From Azorhizobium sp943369575 (lineage in GTDB: Bacteria; Pseudomonadota; Alphaproteobacteria; Rhizobiales; Xanthobacteraceae): a DNA stretch of 42,683 nt. The translations under genes were made by a program, and so were the position numbers. Location: the NCBI GenBank assembly GCA_943369575.1, contig CALRNP020000018.1, positions 1 to 42,683 of the forward strand, given 5' to 3'. Below, piece by piece: positions 24,055 to 32,418 of the stretch (its first letter is position 1; each line of letters opens with the position of its first letter). The notes under the pieces were generated by a model. The model had not been told where the DNA came from, did no database searches, and saw nothing but the letters and a program-made list of their open reading frames with translations.

Positions 24055-25275
24055 ATGGTGATCGATCGCGTTCTGCCCCCGGGTGTCTCCCGCCGCGCCC
24101 TGCTGACGAGCGGCCTGAAACTGGCCGGCACGGTTTCCGCCGCGTCCCTGCTGGCGGCCTGCGCCGGCGGCGATGCCCCCATGTCGACCGGCGCCGGTTC
24201 CCAGGCGGCGCCCACGCCGCCGGTGACCAGCGGGCCGTTGCCCGGCTCCGGCACCATGGTGACGCTGATTCTGCCGCTGGGCGCGCAGGGCAATGCGGCG
24301 CTGGCCGGCCAGGCCATGAAGAATGCCGCTGAACTGGCCATGTCCGAAATGGGCCAGCCGCCGATCCAACTGGTGATCAAGGACGATGCCGGCACCACCC
24401 AGGGCGCCCGCACCGCCACCGAAGCCGCCATCAACGAAGGTTCGCGCATCATCCTGGGGCCGCTGTTCGCCCATGCGGTGGGCGCGGCGGCGCAGGTGGC
24501 GCGGCCGCGCGGCATTCCCATCGTCGCCTTTTCCACCGATACCAACGTGGCCGGCAACGGCGTCTATCTGCTGAGCTTCCTGCCGCAGACCGATGTGGAG
24601 CGGATCATCCGCTTCACCGCCAGCCAGGGCAAACGCTCGTTCGCGGCGCTGCTGCCGGAAAACGCTTATGGCACTGTGGTGCAGGGCGCCTTCCAGCAGA
24701 CGGTTTCGGAAGTCGGCGGCCGGGTGACGGCGCTGGAGCGCTATACGCCGGCGCGGCTGGCGGACGCGGTCAAGCGCGTGGCGGACATCTCGGCCCAGAC
24801 CGACGCCATCTTCATTCCCGACACTGCCGACAGCGTCATCAACGTGGTGCAGCAGCTGGCCGCCACCGGCGTCGATCTCAAGCGCATCCGCCTGCTGGGC
24901 ACCGGCCTGTGGGACGAACCCCGCCTGGCGAGCGTGCCGCAGATGGACGGTGCCCAATACCCGGCCCCGGATGCCGCCGGCTGGCGCTCCTTCACCGCCC
25001 GCTACAAGGCCCGCTATGGCTCCGATCCGGTGCGCACGGCCACGCTGGCCTATGACGCGGTGTCGCTGGTGGGCGCCATCGTGCGCAACCAGGGACCGGA
25101 GGGGCTGAACGCCACCACCTTGACCAATCCCTCCGGCTTTACCGGCGTCGATGGCGCCTTCCGCCTGAAGATGGACGGCACCAACGAGCGCGCCTTGGCG
25201 GTGATGGAGATCCGCGGCGGTGCCACCACCGTTGTGAGCCCGCCGCCGCGCAGCTTCTCCGGCGGCCAGTTCTAA
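24055..25275 (+). CDS. LpoA-like lipoprotein (penicillin-binding protein activator / periplasmic-binding fold)
   Basis: A 406-residue lipoprotein starting at the ATG 24055 with CGAGGAGA just upstream. The signal sequence is VSRRALLTSGLKLAGTVSAA (a twin-arginine-like start) and the lipobox LAAC places the lipidated cysteine at residue 36. A proline/threonine linker leads to a type I periplasmic-binding fold (VTLILPLGAQGNAALAGQAM, IILGPLFAHAVGAAAQVA, GIPIVAFSTDTNVAGNGVYLL). The position beside rsmI and yraN matches the lpoA-yraN arrangement of other proteobacteria, where LpoA activates PBP1A. Here the gene is divergent from rsmI. An ABC-transporter substrate-binding role is the alternative. Confidence 0.8.
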   Translation: MVIDRVLPPGVSRRALLTSGLKLAGTVSAASLLAACAGGDAPMSTGAGSQAAPTPPVTSGPLPGSGTMVTLILPLGAQGNAALAGQAMKNAAELAMSEMGQPPIQLVIKDDAGTTQGARTATEAAINEGSRIILGPLFAHAVGAAAQVARPRGIPIVAFSTDTNVAGNGVYLLSFLPQTDVERIIRFTASQGKRSFAALLPENAYGTVVQGAFQQTVSEVGGRVTALERYTPARLADAVKRVADISAQTDAIFIPDTADSVINVVQQLAATGVDLKRIRLLGTGLWDEPRLASVPQMDGAQYPAPDAAGWRSFTARYKARYGSDPVRTATLAYDAVSLVGAIVRNQGPEGLNATTLTNPSGFTGVDGAFRLKMDGTNERALAVMEIRGGATTVVSPPPRSFSGGQF

Positions 25276-25524
25276 GGCGGCCAAGCCGGGTGGCGGCTGA
25301 GGTCGTGCCGGCCGGCCCGGCGTGCACCCGCCCCAACGGCAACGTCTTGGGGCATCGGAGTCTTGGCCATCGCGCCGCCGGAAATGCGGTTTCCACTTTT
25401 CGGCGGCATGCTCTATAGGGTCGCCGGCTACGGCGCCGCGCGCGGCGGGGGCATCCTCGCCGGGTTTCGACGCGCCGACGCGGTTCGACGGCGTGTTGCG
25501 GGTCAGAAGAAGGAAGACGGGTCC

Positions 25525-26130
25525 ATGAAAGTGATTGCACCTTTGGCGGGCCTCATTCTGGCCGCGTCCAGCTTCGGCGCCTTGGCCCAGACGGCGGCTC
25601 CGGCCCAAGCCCCTGCGGCTTCGACCCCGGCGCCTGCGGCCAGCGCCCCGGCTCCCGCCGATGCCAAGCCCGAGATCCACATCGCCCGCCCGGTGGAGAT
25701 GATGCTGACGCAGCAGGCGCAGGCGCTCTCCTTCGACGGCAAGGTGCTCACCCTCACCGGCGTCTCGCCCACCGCCGCCTTCACCATCGATCGCCCCGAG
25801 CGCATCGGCGGCACCATGAACACCGAGCAGTTCGTGAAGATGTGGAACGCCACGGTGGCGATGATGAAGAACGATCCGCCGAACGTGTCGGTGACCACGC
25901 TCGGCCCGGTGCCCACCCAGGCCATCGTCGAGCTGGGCGCGGCCACCCTGTCCGGCACCACGCTGTCGTTCAACGCCGTGGTGCTGGACGGCATGCTGCC
26001 GCCCAACGGCCAGCTGGTGGGCATGACCACCGCCCCGACCGTGTTCCGCCCCATGCGTGAAGTGAAGGGGTTCCTGAAGTGCTGGTGGAGCCCCTATTGG
26101 ACCCAGCGGGTGTGCCGCGCCGATTGGTGA
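25525..26130 (+). CDS. Periplasmic protein of unknown function
   Basis: About 201 residues from the ATG at 25525 (AAGGAAGA upstream). A signal peptide (MKVIAPLAGLILAASSFGALA, likely cleaved after ALA) is followed by an Ala/Pro-rich linker of about 30 residues and a compact domain. That domain has repeated beta-strand patterns (FDGKVLTLTGVSPTAAFTIDRPERIGG) and ends in a cysteine- and tryptophan-rich tail (CWWSPYWTQRVC). No enzymatic motif seen. It is followed by a strong terminator. Confidence 0.65.
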   Translation: MKVIAPLAGLILAASSFGALAQTAAPAQAPAASTPAPAASAPAPADAKPEIHIARPVEMMLTQQAQALSFDGKVLTLTGVSPTAAFTIDRPERIGGTMNTEQFVKMWNATVAMMKNDPPNVSVTTLGPVPTQAIVELGAATLSGTTLSFNAVVLDGMLPPNGQLVGMTTAPTVFRPMREVKGFLKCWWSPYWTQRVCRADW

Positions 26131-26157
26131 GGCCAAGCTGACGCTCCGAACCGACGA

Positions 26158-26182
26158 AACGGCGCCGCTCAGGCGCCGTTTT
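26158..26182 (+). terminator. Rho-independent terminator
   Basis: ACGGCGCC (26159-26166) pairs perfectly with GGCGCCGT (26172-26179) around a GCTCA loop, followed by a short T run. It lies about 30 bases after the periplasmic protein gene and before the helicase gene. Confidence 0.75.
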
Positions 26183-26274
26183 CACATCTGCAAAGCTGTG
26201 CATGGCGCCGCACCCCTCGCAATCCGGCCTTTGCGGTGCCATTTTGTTCTCATTAGAGAATCGCGCACGCGAGG

Positions 26275-28767
26275 ATGAGACGGCGATTGCCCCACTCCCA
26301 TGACCAGAACGGTGCCGACCCGCACGATGATCCCTTCGCCGGGGAGCGCCGCGACCTGAGCGCGCCTCAACGGGGACGTGACAGCGATGTCGCGCGCCCC
26401 GCCCTGCGCCCCGGCGGCATCGCCGAGCGGGCGCGGGCGGGTGGGGCCCCGGTGCGGCCGGCCTCCTATCTGAACGGGCTGAACCCCGAGCAGCGCGATG
26501 CGGTGGAAACCCTGGACGGGCCGCTGCTGGTGCTGGCGGGCGCCGGCACCGGCAAGACCCGCGTGCTCACGGCGCGCGTCGCCCATATCCTCTCCCAAGG
26601 CCGGGCCTATCCCTCGCAAATCCTGGTGGTGACCTTCACCAACAAGGCGGCGCGGGAGATGAAGGAGCGCATCCATTCCATGGTGGGGGATGCGGTGGAG
26701 GGCATGCCGTGGCTGGGCACCTTCCATTCCATCGGCGTGCGCATCCTGCGCCGGCACTATGAACTGGTGGGCCTGCGCAGCGGCTTCACCATTCTCGACA
26801 CCGACGACCAGATCCGCCTGCTCAAGCAATTGATCGCGGCGGAAGGCATCGACGAGAAGCGCTGGCCGGCGCGGATGCTGGCCTCCGCCATCGACGGCTG
26901 GAAGAACCGCGGCCTCTCGCCGGAAAATGTCTCGCCCGGCGAGGGCGCCGCCTTCGCCCATGGTCGCGGCCAGATGCTCTATGCCGCCTATCAGGCGCGG
27001 CTGAAGGCCCTGAACGCGGTGGATTTCGGCGACCTGCTGCTGGAGGGCATCCGCCTGTTCCGCGAGCATCCCGACGTGCTGGCGGACTATCACAAGCGCT
27101 TCAAATACCTGCTGGTGGACGAGTATCAGGACACCAACGTCGCGCAATATCTGTGGCTGCGGCTGCTGGCGCAGGGCTCGAAGAACGTCTGCTGCGTGGG
27201 CGACGACGACCAGTCCATCTATGGCTGGCGCGGCGCCGAGGTGGACAACATCCTGCGCTTCGAGAGCGATTTCCCCGGCGCCAAGGTGATCCGGCTGGAG
27301 CGCAATTACCGCTCCACCGGCCATATCCTGGCGGCGGCCTCGCACATCATCGCCTTCAATGAGGGCCGCCTGGGCAAGACCCTGTTCTCGGAAGGCGAGA
27401 AGGGCGAGAAGGTCTCGGTCACCGGCTCCTGGGACAGTGGCGAGGAAGCCCGCGCCATCGGCGATGAGATCGAGGCCCTGCAACGCGCCGGGCATGCGTT
27501 GTCGCAAGTGGCGATCCTGGTGCGGGCCTCGTTCCAGATGCGCGAGTTCGAAGACCGCTTCGTCACCTTGGGGCTGAACTACCGGGTGATCGGCGGCCCG
27601 CGCTTCTATGAGCGGGCGGAAATCCGCGACGCCTTGGCCTATCTGCGCTGCGTCATGTCCACCGCCGACGATCTGGCCTTCGAGCGCATCGTCAACGTGC
27701 CCAAGCGCGGCCTTGGGGATGTGGCGGTCAAGCAGATCCGCGATGTCGCCCGCGCCGCCGGCGTGCCGTTGCAGGAGGCCGCCCGGCTGCTGGCGGAAAG
27801 CGAGGAACTGAAGCCCAAGCTGCGCAGCACTCTGCGCGGTCTGGTGCAATCCTTCGACCGCTGGCGCGAGCAGGCCGGCCATACCAAGCATTCCGAACTG
27901 GCCGAGATCGTGCTCGACGAGAGCGGCTATACCGAGATGTGGCAGAAGGACCGCTCGGCGGAAGCCACCGGCCGGCTGGAAAACTTGAAGGAACTGGTCC
28001 GCTCCATGGAGCAATTCGAGAATCTCCAGGGCTTCCTGGAGCATATCTCGCTGGTGATGGACGTGGATAGCGGCGCCGCCGAGGATGCGGTGCAGATCAT
28101 GACCCTGCATTCCGCCAAGGGGCTGGAGTTCGACACCGTGTTCCTGCCCGGCTGGGAGGAGGGGCTGTTCCCCCACCAGCGCGCGCTGGACGAGCAGGGC
28201 AAGGCGGGCCTGGAGGAAGAGCGGCGCCTCGCTTACGTGGGCATCACCCGCGCCCGCATGAGCGCGCGGGTGTATTTTGCCTCCAACCGGCGCATCCACG
28301 GCATGTGGAATTCCACCGTGCCCAGCCGCTTCCTGGATGAACTGCCCGACGCCCATGTGGAAGTGCAGGAATCCAAGGGTGGGTTCGGCTGGGGTGGCTC
28401 AGGCGGCGCCTATGGCGGCAATGCTTATGGCACCAGCCGATTCGAAAAGGCCGAGCCCTTCACCTCCACTTACGCAACGCCAGGCTGGCAACGGGCACAG
28501 AACGCCCGCACCGCAAGCAGCGACCCGTCGTCGCGGGGTGGATATGGTGCCGGCAAAGGATCCGGGCGCGGCGGGCCGCTGGTGATCGAGGGCACGCTGC
28601 TGGCCACCTCCGCCGGGACGGCCTCGGCCTTCAGCGCCGGCGAGCGCATCTTCCATATCAAGTTCGGCTATGGCGAGATCACCGGCATCGACGGCAACAA
28701 ATTGACGGTGCAGTTCGACAAGGCCGGCGAGAAGCGCGTGCTGGAAAGCTTCGTGGAAAAGGTCTGA
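26275..28767 (+). CDS. uvrD: UvrD/PcrA-family ATP-dependent DNA helicase
   Basis: A superfamily 1 3'-5' DNA helicase for nucleotide excision and mismatch repair. The Q motif and Walker A are LNGLNPEQRDAV and LAGAGTGKTRVL (about 88-99). Motif Ia/Ib is VTFTNKAAREM, motif II LLVDEYQDTN, motif III VGDDDQSIYGWRGA, motif IV LERNYRST, motif V LHSAKGLEFDTVFLPG and motif VI EERRLAYVGITRA. The C-terminus has a glycine-rich linker and a tudor-like end (FHIKFGYGEITGIDG). The start is uncertain: the ATG at 26275 has a poorly spaced GAGG, and a GTG at 26452 sits just before RPASYLNGLN. Confidence 0.95.
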   Translation: MRRRLPHSHDQNGADPHDDPFAGERRDLSAPQRGRDSDVARPALRPGGIAERARAGGAPVRPASYLNGLNPEQRDAVETLDGPLLVLAGAGTGKTRVLTARVAHILSQGRAYPSQILVVTFTNKAAREMKERIHSMVGDAVEGMPWLGTFHSIGVRILRRHYELVGLRSGFTILDTDDQIRLLKQLIAAEGIDEKRWPARMLASAIDGWKNRGLSPENVSPGEGAAFAHGRGQMLYAAYQARLKALNAVDFGDLLLEGIRLFREHPDVLADYHKRFKYLLVDEYQDTNVAQYLWLRLLAQGSKNVCCVGDDDQSIYGWRGAEVDNILRFESDFPGAKVIRLERNYRSTGHILAAASHIIAFNEGRLGKTLFSEGEKGEKVSVTGSWDSGEEARAIGDEIEALQRAGHALSQVAILVRASFQMREFEDRFVTLGLNYRVIGGPRFYERAEIRDALAYLRCVMSTADDLAFERIVNVPKRGLGDVAVKQIRDVARAAGVPLQEAARLLAESEELKPKLRSTLRGLVQSFDRWREQAGHTKHSELAEIVLDESGYTEMWQKDRSAEATGRLENLKELVRSMEQFENLQGFLEHISLVMDVDSGAAEDAVQIMTLHSAKGLEFDTVFLPGWEEGLFPHQRALDEQGKAGLEEERRLAYVGITRARMSARVYFASNRRIHGMWNSTVPSRFLDELPDAHVEVQESKGGFGWGGSGGAYGGNAYGTSRFEKAEPFTSTYATPGWQRAQNARTASSDPSSRGGYGAGKGSGRGGPLVIEGTLLATSAGTASAFSAGERIFHIKFGYGEITGIDGNKLTVQFDKAGEKRVLESFVEKV

Positions 28768-28794
28768 GATTTCCGGTTTTTGCGCCCCCGCTCC

Positions 28795-28832
28795 AGTGCG
28801 CAAAGGATTCACTGCGCACCTGTTGCGCAGTG
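28795..28832 (+). promoter_or_regulatory. Two mutually exclusive hairpins upstream of the degenerate GGDEF gene
   Basis: CACTGCGCA (28810-28818) pairs perfectly with TGCGCAGTG (28824-28832). Alternatively, GTGCGCA (28796-28802) can pair with TGCGCAC (28813-28819). The two stems overlap and exclude one another, as in an attenuator or switch. It could equally be the helicase gene terminator, although no T run follows. Confidence 0.3.
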
Positions 28833-28912
28833 CAGCGAGTGGGTATCATGGGCGCAATCGGTCGCCTCCCGCGCCGGTCTTTCCTGCGGTCAGCGCCAGA
28901 CTGTCGCCGTTC

Positions 28913-30163
28913 ATGTATCTGAATAATTTTCTTCTGATCTTCGGTGAGATGGCGATCTATTTCGGTGCCATGCTCGCCTTGTTCCGGGTGCGGCACCTGA
29001 TCGGCATCGGCGCCTTCTTCTGCGCGCTGGGGGCGACGCATTTCCTGGAGACCTATCTGGCGGTGGCCTTCTATGTGAAGCTGCCATTCGGGCTGGCGCT
29101 GTCGCCCGGCTCCGCCGTGCTGTTCTCCGGCAAGCTGGCCCTGTTGCTGCTCACCTACATCCGCGAGGATGCCGCCGTGGCCCGGCAGCCGATCTACGGC
29201 ATGCTGCTGGGTAATTTCATCATCGTCCTGCTGGTGGCGCTGCTGGCGCTGGATCATGTGCGGCTGTCGGTGCCATTGACCCTGAACTTGGCCTTCCTGG
29301 GCAAGTTCGTGGTGCTGATGGTGTGGGGCAGCCTGCTGCTGTTCCTGGAATGCCTGCTGATGTTCGCGCTCTATGAGCGCCTGGCGCGCAAATTCCGCTG
29401 CGGGGTCTGGCTGTCGGTGTTCGGTACGCTGATGCTGGCCTTGAGCATCGATCAGATCGGCTATTTCACCGCCCTGCATCTCACCTTCGGCATTCCGATC
29501 ACCGCCGGCATCGGCGGCTGGCTCGGCAAGCTGGTGGCGGCTGCGATCTATGGCGCGGCACTGATCTGGTATCTGTCGCGCATCGAAGTCCTGCCGGTGG
29601 GCCGCGGCCGCAGTCTGCGCGAGGTGTGGAATGCCCTGCGCCCGCGCCGCAATGCCGCTGCCTTGGCCGTCGGGCGCTATGATCCCCTCACCGGCGCCCT
29701 GCATGCCGGCCAGTTCGAGCCGGTCTGCACCCATCTGCTCTCCATCACCGCCCTGACCGGCCGGCCCATGAGCCTGCTGCTGATGCGGCTGGATGGGCCG
29801 GAACCGGCGCCGGGGGAGCCGCGGCCGCCGGGCTGCGACCAGATCATGCGCCTCATCGGCGAAGCCATCGGCGAGGGCCTGCGCACCGGCGACTATGTGA
29901 TCCGGGTCCACCACCACACCTTCGCGGTGCTCACCCCCGGCGCCGCCCACCAGGCCGGCATGCAGGTGGCGTCCATGCTGCGGGCGCGGGTGGAGGCGCT
30001 GGGCCTGGGCGGCGAGGGCCGGCCGCATACGCTGTGCATCGGCGTCGCCACCACGCCGCAGGATGCCCAGACCGTGACCGACCTGGTGCAGACGGCCGAG
30101 CAGCGCCTGGGCCAGGCCCGCGCCGCCGGTGCCAACCGGGTGGTGGGCATGTTCGCGGGCTGA
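28913..30163 (+). CDS. Membrane protein with a degenerate GGDEF domain
   Basis: About 416 residues from the ATG at 28913. The N-terminal 240 residues form six or so membrane helices (FLLIFGEMAIYFGAMLALF, LIGIGAFFCALGATHFLETY, FIIVLLVALLALDHV), resembling the VUT/YhhQ-like or VUPS-type sensor region found before GGDEF domains. The C-terminal 165 residues are a GGDEF fold: YDPLTGALHAGQF at the start, IGEGLRTGDYVIRVHHHTFAVL at the active-site hairpin, and CIGVATTPQDAQTVTDLVQTAEQRLGQARAAGANRV at the end. The signature is HHHTF in place of GGDEF, so diguanylate cyclase activity is unlikely. A regulatory or GTP-binding sensor role is plausible. Confidence 0.8.
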   Translation: MYLNNFLLIFGEMAIYFGAMLALFRVRHLIGIGAFFCALGATHFLETYLAVAFYVKLPFGLALSPGSAVLFSGKLALLLLTYIREDAAVARQPIYGMLLGNFIIVLLVALLALDHVRLSVPLTLNLAFLGKFVVLMVWGSLLLFLECLLMFALYERLARKFRCGVWLSVFGTLMLALSIDQIGYFTALHLTFGIPITAGIGGWLGKLVAAAIYGAALIWYLSRIEVLPVGRGRSLREVWNALRPRRNAAALAVGRYDPLTGALHAGQFEPVCTHLLSITALTGRPMSLLLMRLDGPEPAPGEPRPPGCDQIMRLIGEAIGEGLRTGDYVIRVHHHTFAVLTPGAAHQAGMQVASMLRARVEALGLGGEGRPHTLCIGVATTPQDAQTVTDLVQTAEQRLGQARAAGANRVVGMFAG

Positions 30164-30266
30164 GAGGGTGGCTGGGCGGCAAAACCGCCTTTTCGCCGCC
30201 CGGCCGGCGTGATGGTGCTGGAACTTGCGCGGCTAGTCTGGCACTCCAGGCGCCTGCGGATGGATT

Positions 30267-31184
30267 GTGATCGAGGACCGAATGCTGGAAGGACTGCCGC
30301 CCAACGACGCCACCCATGTGATGCGTCTCAGCGCCCCCGAGCGGGAGGCGCGCCGGGTCGCCGACTTCCTGGGCGAGAATTTCGATCCCGCCGAAGTGGC
30401 GGTGGCCAATTTCGAGCAGCCGGACGGCACCTGGGCCATCGAGCTTTATGCCGGCGAGGCCTTCGATCCCGAACGCCTGCGTGAACTGGTGCGCATCGCC
30501 GCCGGCGATGAGATGGCCGACCAGATCAGCTTCCATTCCATCGACAAGACCGATTGGGTCGCCGCCAGCCTGGAGGGGCTCGCCCCGGTGCGGGTGGGGC
30601 CGTTCGTGGTCCATGGCAGCCATGACCGCGCCCGGGTGCCGGTGAATGCCATCGGCATCGAGATCGAGGCGGCGCTGGCGTTCGGCACCGGCCATCACGG
30701 CACCACGCAAGGGTGCCTCGCCGCCATTGCCGACATGGCCCGGATCGGGCGTCCGCGTCGGATCCTGGATGTGGGCACCGGCACCGGCGTGCTGGCGATC
30801 GCGGCGGCGCGGCAGTTCCGCCGTCCGGTGGTGGCGAGCGATCTGGATGGGGTGGCGGTGCGCACGGCGCTGGAGAATGCCGCAGCCAACAAGGCCAAGG
30901 GCTTCGTGACCATGCATCTGGCGGCGGGCGTCGATGCCGCCGTGATCCGCGCCTCGGCGCCTTATGATCTGATCCTGGCCAACATCCTGCTGCCGCCGCT
31001 CAAGCGGCTGGCGCGGCCGGTGCGCCCGCTCTTGGCGCCGGGGGGGTGGCTGGTGCTGTCGGGATTGCTGCCCTCGCACGCCAATGCGGCGCTGGCCGCC
31101 TATCGGGCGCAGGGGCTGAAGCTGGTGCGTCGCCGGGACATCGAAGGCTGGACCAGCCTCATTCTGTCCGACAAGACCGCTTGA
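30267..31184 (+). CDS. prmA: 50S ribosomal protein L11 methyltransferase
   Basis: A PrmA-family enzyme that trimethylates ribosomal protein L11. The N-terminal domain is followed by AFGTGHHGTTQGCLAAI, the family-specific GTGxHxTT region. The SAM motif RILDVGTGTGVLAIAAA, VVASDLDGVAV, and the catalytic-loop motif LILANILLPPLKRLA (NILxxPL) come next. The start is a GTG at 30267; an ATG five codons on is equally possible. Length (305 residues) is normal. Confidence 0.93.
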   Translation: MIEDRMLEGLPPNDATHVMRLSAPEREARRVADFLGENFDPAEVAVANFEQPDGTWAIELYAGEAFDPERLRELVRIAAGDEMADQISFHSIDKTDWVAASLEGLAPVRVGPFVVHGSHDRARVPVNAIGIEIEAALAFGTGHHGTTQGCLAAIADMARIGRPRRILDVGTGTGVLAIAAARQFRRPVVASDLDGVAVRTALENAAANKAKGFVTMHLAAGVDAAVIRASAPYDLILANILLPPLKRLARPVRPLLAPGGWLVLSGLLPSHANAALAAYRAQGLKLVRRRDIEGWTSLILSDKTA

Positions 31185-31190
31185 GGATTT

Positions 31191-31211
31191 CGACGCCCGG
31201 AAAGGGCGTCG
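31191..31211 (+). terminator. Hairpin after prmA
   Basis: CGACGCCC (31191-31198) and GGGCGTCG (31204-31211) form a perfect 8-bp stem with a GGAAA loop right after the prmA stop. There is no T run, so termination strength is uncertain. Confidence 0.5.
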
Positions 31212-31329
31212 CATTCAATGGCGGGACGCGGCCTAGGGGCGGTCTGAGCATCGCCCCCGCCCACGGCACAGAGCCGGGCGGGGTGGCGGAGGGTGACGTC
31301 AGGCGCGCGCCGCGGCGGTGCGCGGAGGC

Positions 31330-31506
31330 TCAGAGCAGCGGATAGCGGCCGGTGCGCTGCACGTACTTCAGCACTTCACGCTCGGCCTGCTCGGTGCGGG
31401 CGGCGATGATGGCGTCCAGAACGCGGGCGAAGAAGCCCTTCTTCGGCTCGGCGGCGGCCGAGGCGGCGGGTACGAACTTCGGGGAGGTATAGCTTACGGC
31501 GCTCAT
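31330..31506 (-). CDS. Small conserved-looking protein
   Basis: A 58-residue product from the ATG at 31506, with GAGAGG upstream. The N-terminal half is Ala/Ser-rich and the C-terminal half is amphipathic: KKGFFARVLDAIIAARTEQ then REVLKYVQRTGRYPLL. The pattern 'FFARVLDAIIAARTxQAxREV' is one I associate with small DUF-type proteins of alphaproteobacteria, but I cannot name it. A palindrome, AGGTCAG-N5-CTGACCT (31593-31611), lies upstream and may be its operator. Confidence 0.6.
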   Translation of the reverse strand: MSAVSYTSPKFVPAASAAAEPKKGFFARVLDAIIAARTEQAEREVLKYVQRTGRYPLL

Positions 31507-31592
31507 GACGAGGCCCTCTCGCAGTAGCGACGTCCAGAACGGGCGTCTGATGCACTGCAAGATACTCCGTGTTGCGCCGCAGCAGAATTGAT

Positions 31593-31611
31593 AGGTCAGC
31601 ATGCCTGACCT
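31593..31611. promoter_or_regulatory. Palindromic operator-like site
   Basis: A perfect 7-bp inverted repeat with a 5-base centre (AGGTCAG CATGC CTGACCT) lies about 90 bases upstream of the 58-residue protein gene. It is of a size suited to a dimeric repressor. No regulator gene is adjacent. Confidence 0.35.
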
Positions 31612-31692
31612 GCACCAGACGCAGACATGCCTGCGTTCTAGGCAGCGGCGTGCTTAACCAAGTGTTCACAGGTGCTGGCGGGTGCTGGGCGC

Positions 31693-32202
31693 TCAGCAGC
31701 GGCCCGCCATGCCCACCCGGCGGCCCATGTCCTCGGGCGCGGGCAGCGCAGCATGAACCCCGCGCATCACCGCGATCCGTTCCAGCACATCGTCGGGAAT
31801 AGGGCTGGCGCGGCGGCTTTCAAGATCCACATGCAGCGCGATCTGCTCCGAAGTGGCGGCCACCCAGCCTTCGGCGCCGTGGTGCAGGGTCTCGAACAGG
31901 TGGAGCTTCTTCTCGTCATAATCCACCAGCCGCAAGGTGACGCGCACCGGCGCCCCCGGCGACAGTTCGCGGACATAGCGGGTGTGGGTCTCCACGGTGA
32001 AGAAAGACGAGCCGCGTCGCCCGGCCGCCTGGGGACCCATCCCCAGCAAAGACAGCGCCTCGTCAAAGGCGCGGTCGAATATCAATCCGTAATAGGCCAC
32101 GTTGAGATGGCCGTTATAGTCGATCCAGCCTTGCTCGACCGCCATCGCTGACGACACGAAGGGCGCGAAGAACACGGGTTCGAAGTCTATTCGGTCCAGC
32201 AT
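31693..32202 (-). CDS. Hotdog-fold acyl-CoA thioesterase
   Basis: A 169-residue YbgC/4HBT-type thioesterase. The family hallmark is GWIDYNGHLNVAYYGLIFDRAFDEAL, containing the aspartate/asparagine active-site loop (DYNGHLN). THTRYVRELSPGAPVRVTLRLVDYDEKKLHLFETLHH follows as the central strands. It hydrolyses acyl-CoA thioesters, of unknown chain length. It diverges from the FAD oxidoreductase gene at 32419. Confidence 0.88.
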   Translation of the reverse strand: MLDRIDFEPVFFAPFVSSAMAVEQGWIDYNGHLNVAYYGLIFDRAFDEALSLLGMGPQAAGRRGSSFFTVETHTRYVRELSPGAPVRVTLRLVDYDEKKLHLFETLHHGAEGWVAATSEQIALHVDLESRRASPIPDDVLERIAVMRGVHAALPAPEDMGRRVGMAGRC

Positions 32203-32418
32203 GGAGACCTCCTGTGCGGGAAGGTGCTCAACAGGCAGTCAGTGTGCCGCTGTGAAAGCCATTGGTCACTGCCGAAATGGCGTAAGAATGTCTCCAATGC
32301 GGATCGGGCGTGCAGTCACACATCGTTGCGGGACGGTTCAGAAGCCGTTTCCAGAGCGGGCGCGGCTGGGTACACTCGCCCCGACGCTCGGCCGTCACGA
32401 GATGTTAAGGAATTCTAA

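Noticed and set aside
26182..28356. 724-codon minus-strand frame opposite the helicase gene
   Set aside because: The plus strand carries all seven helicase motifs; the minus frame has shadow composition.
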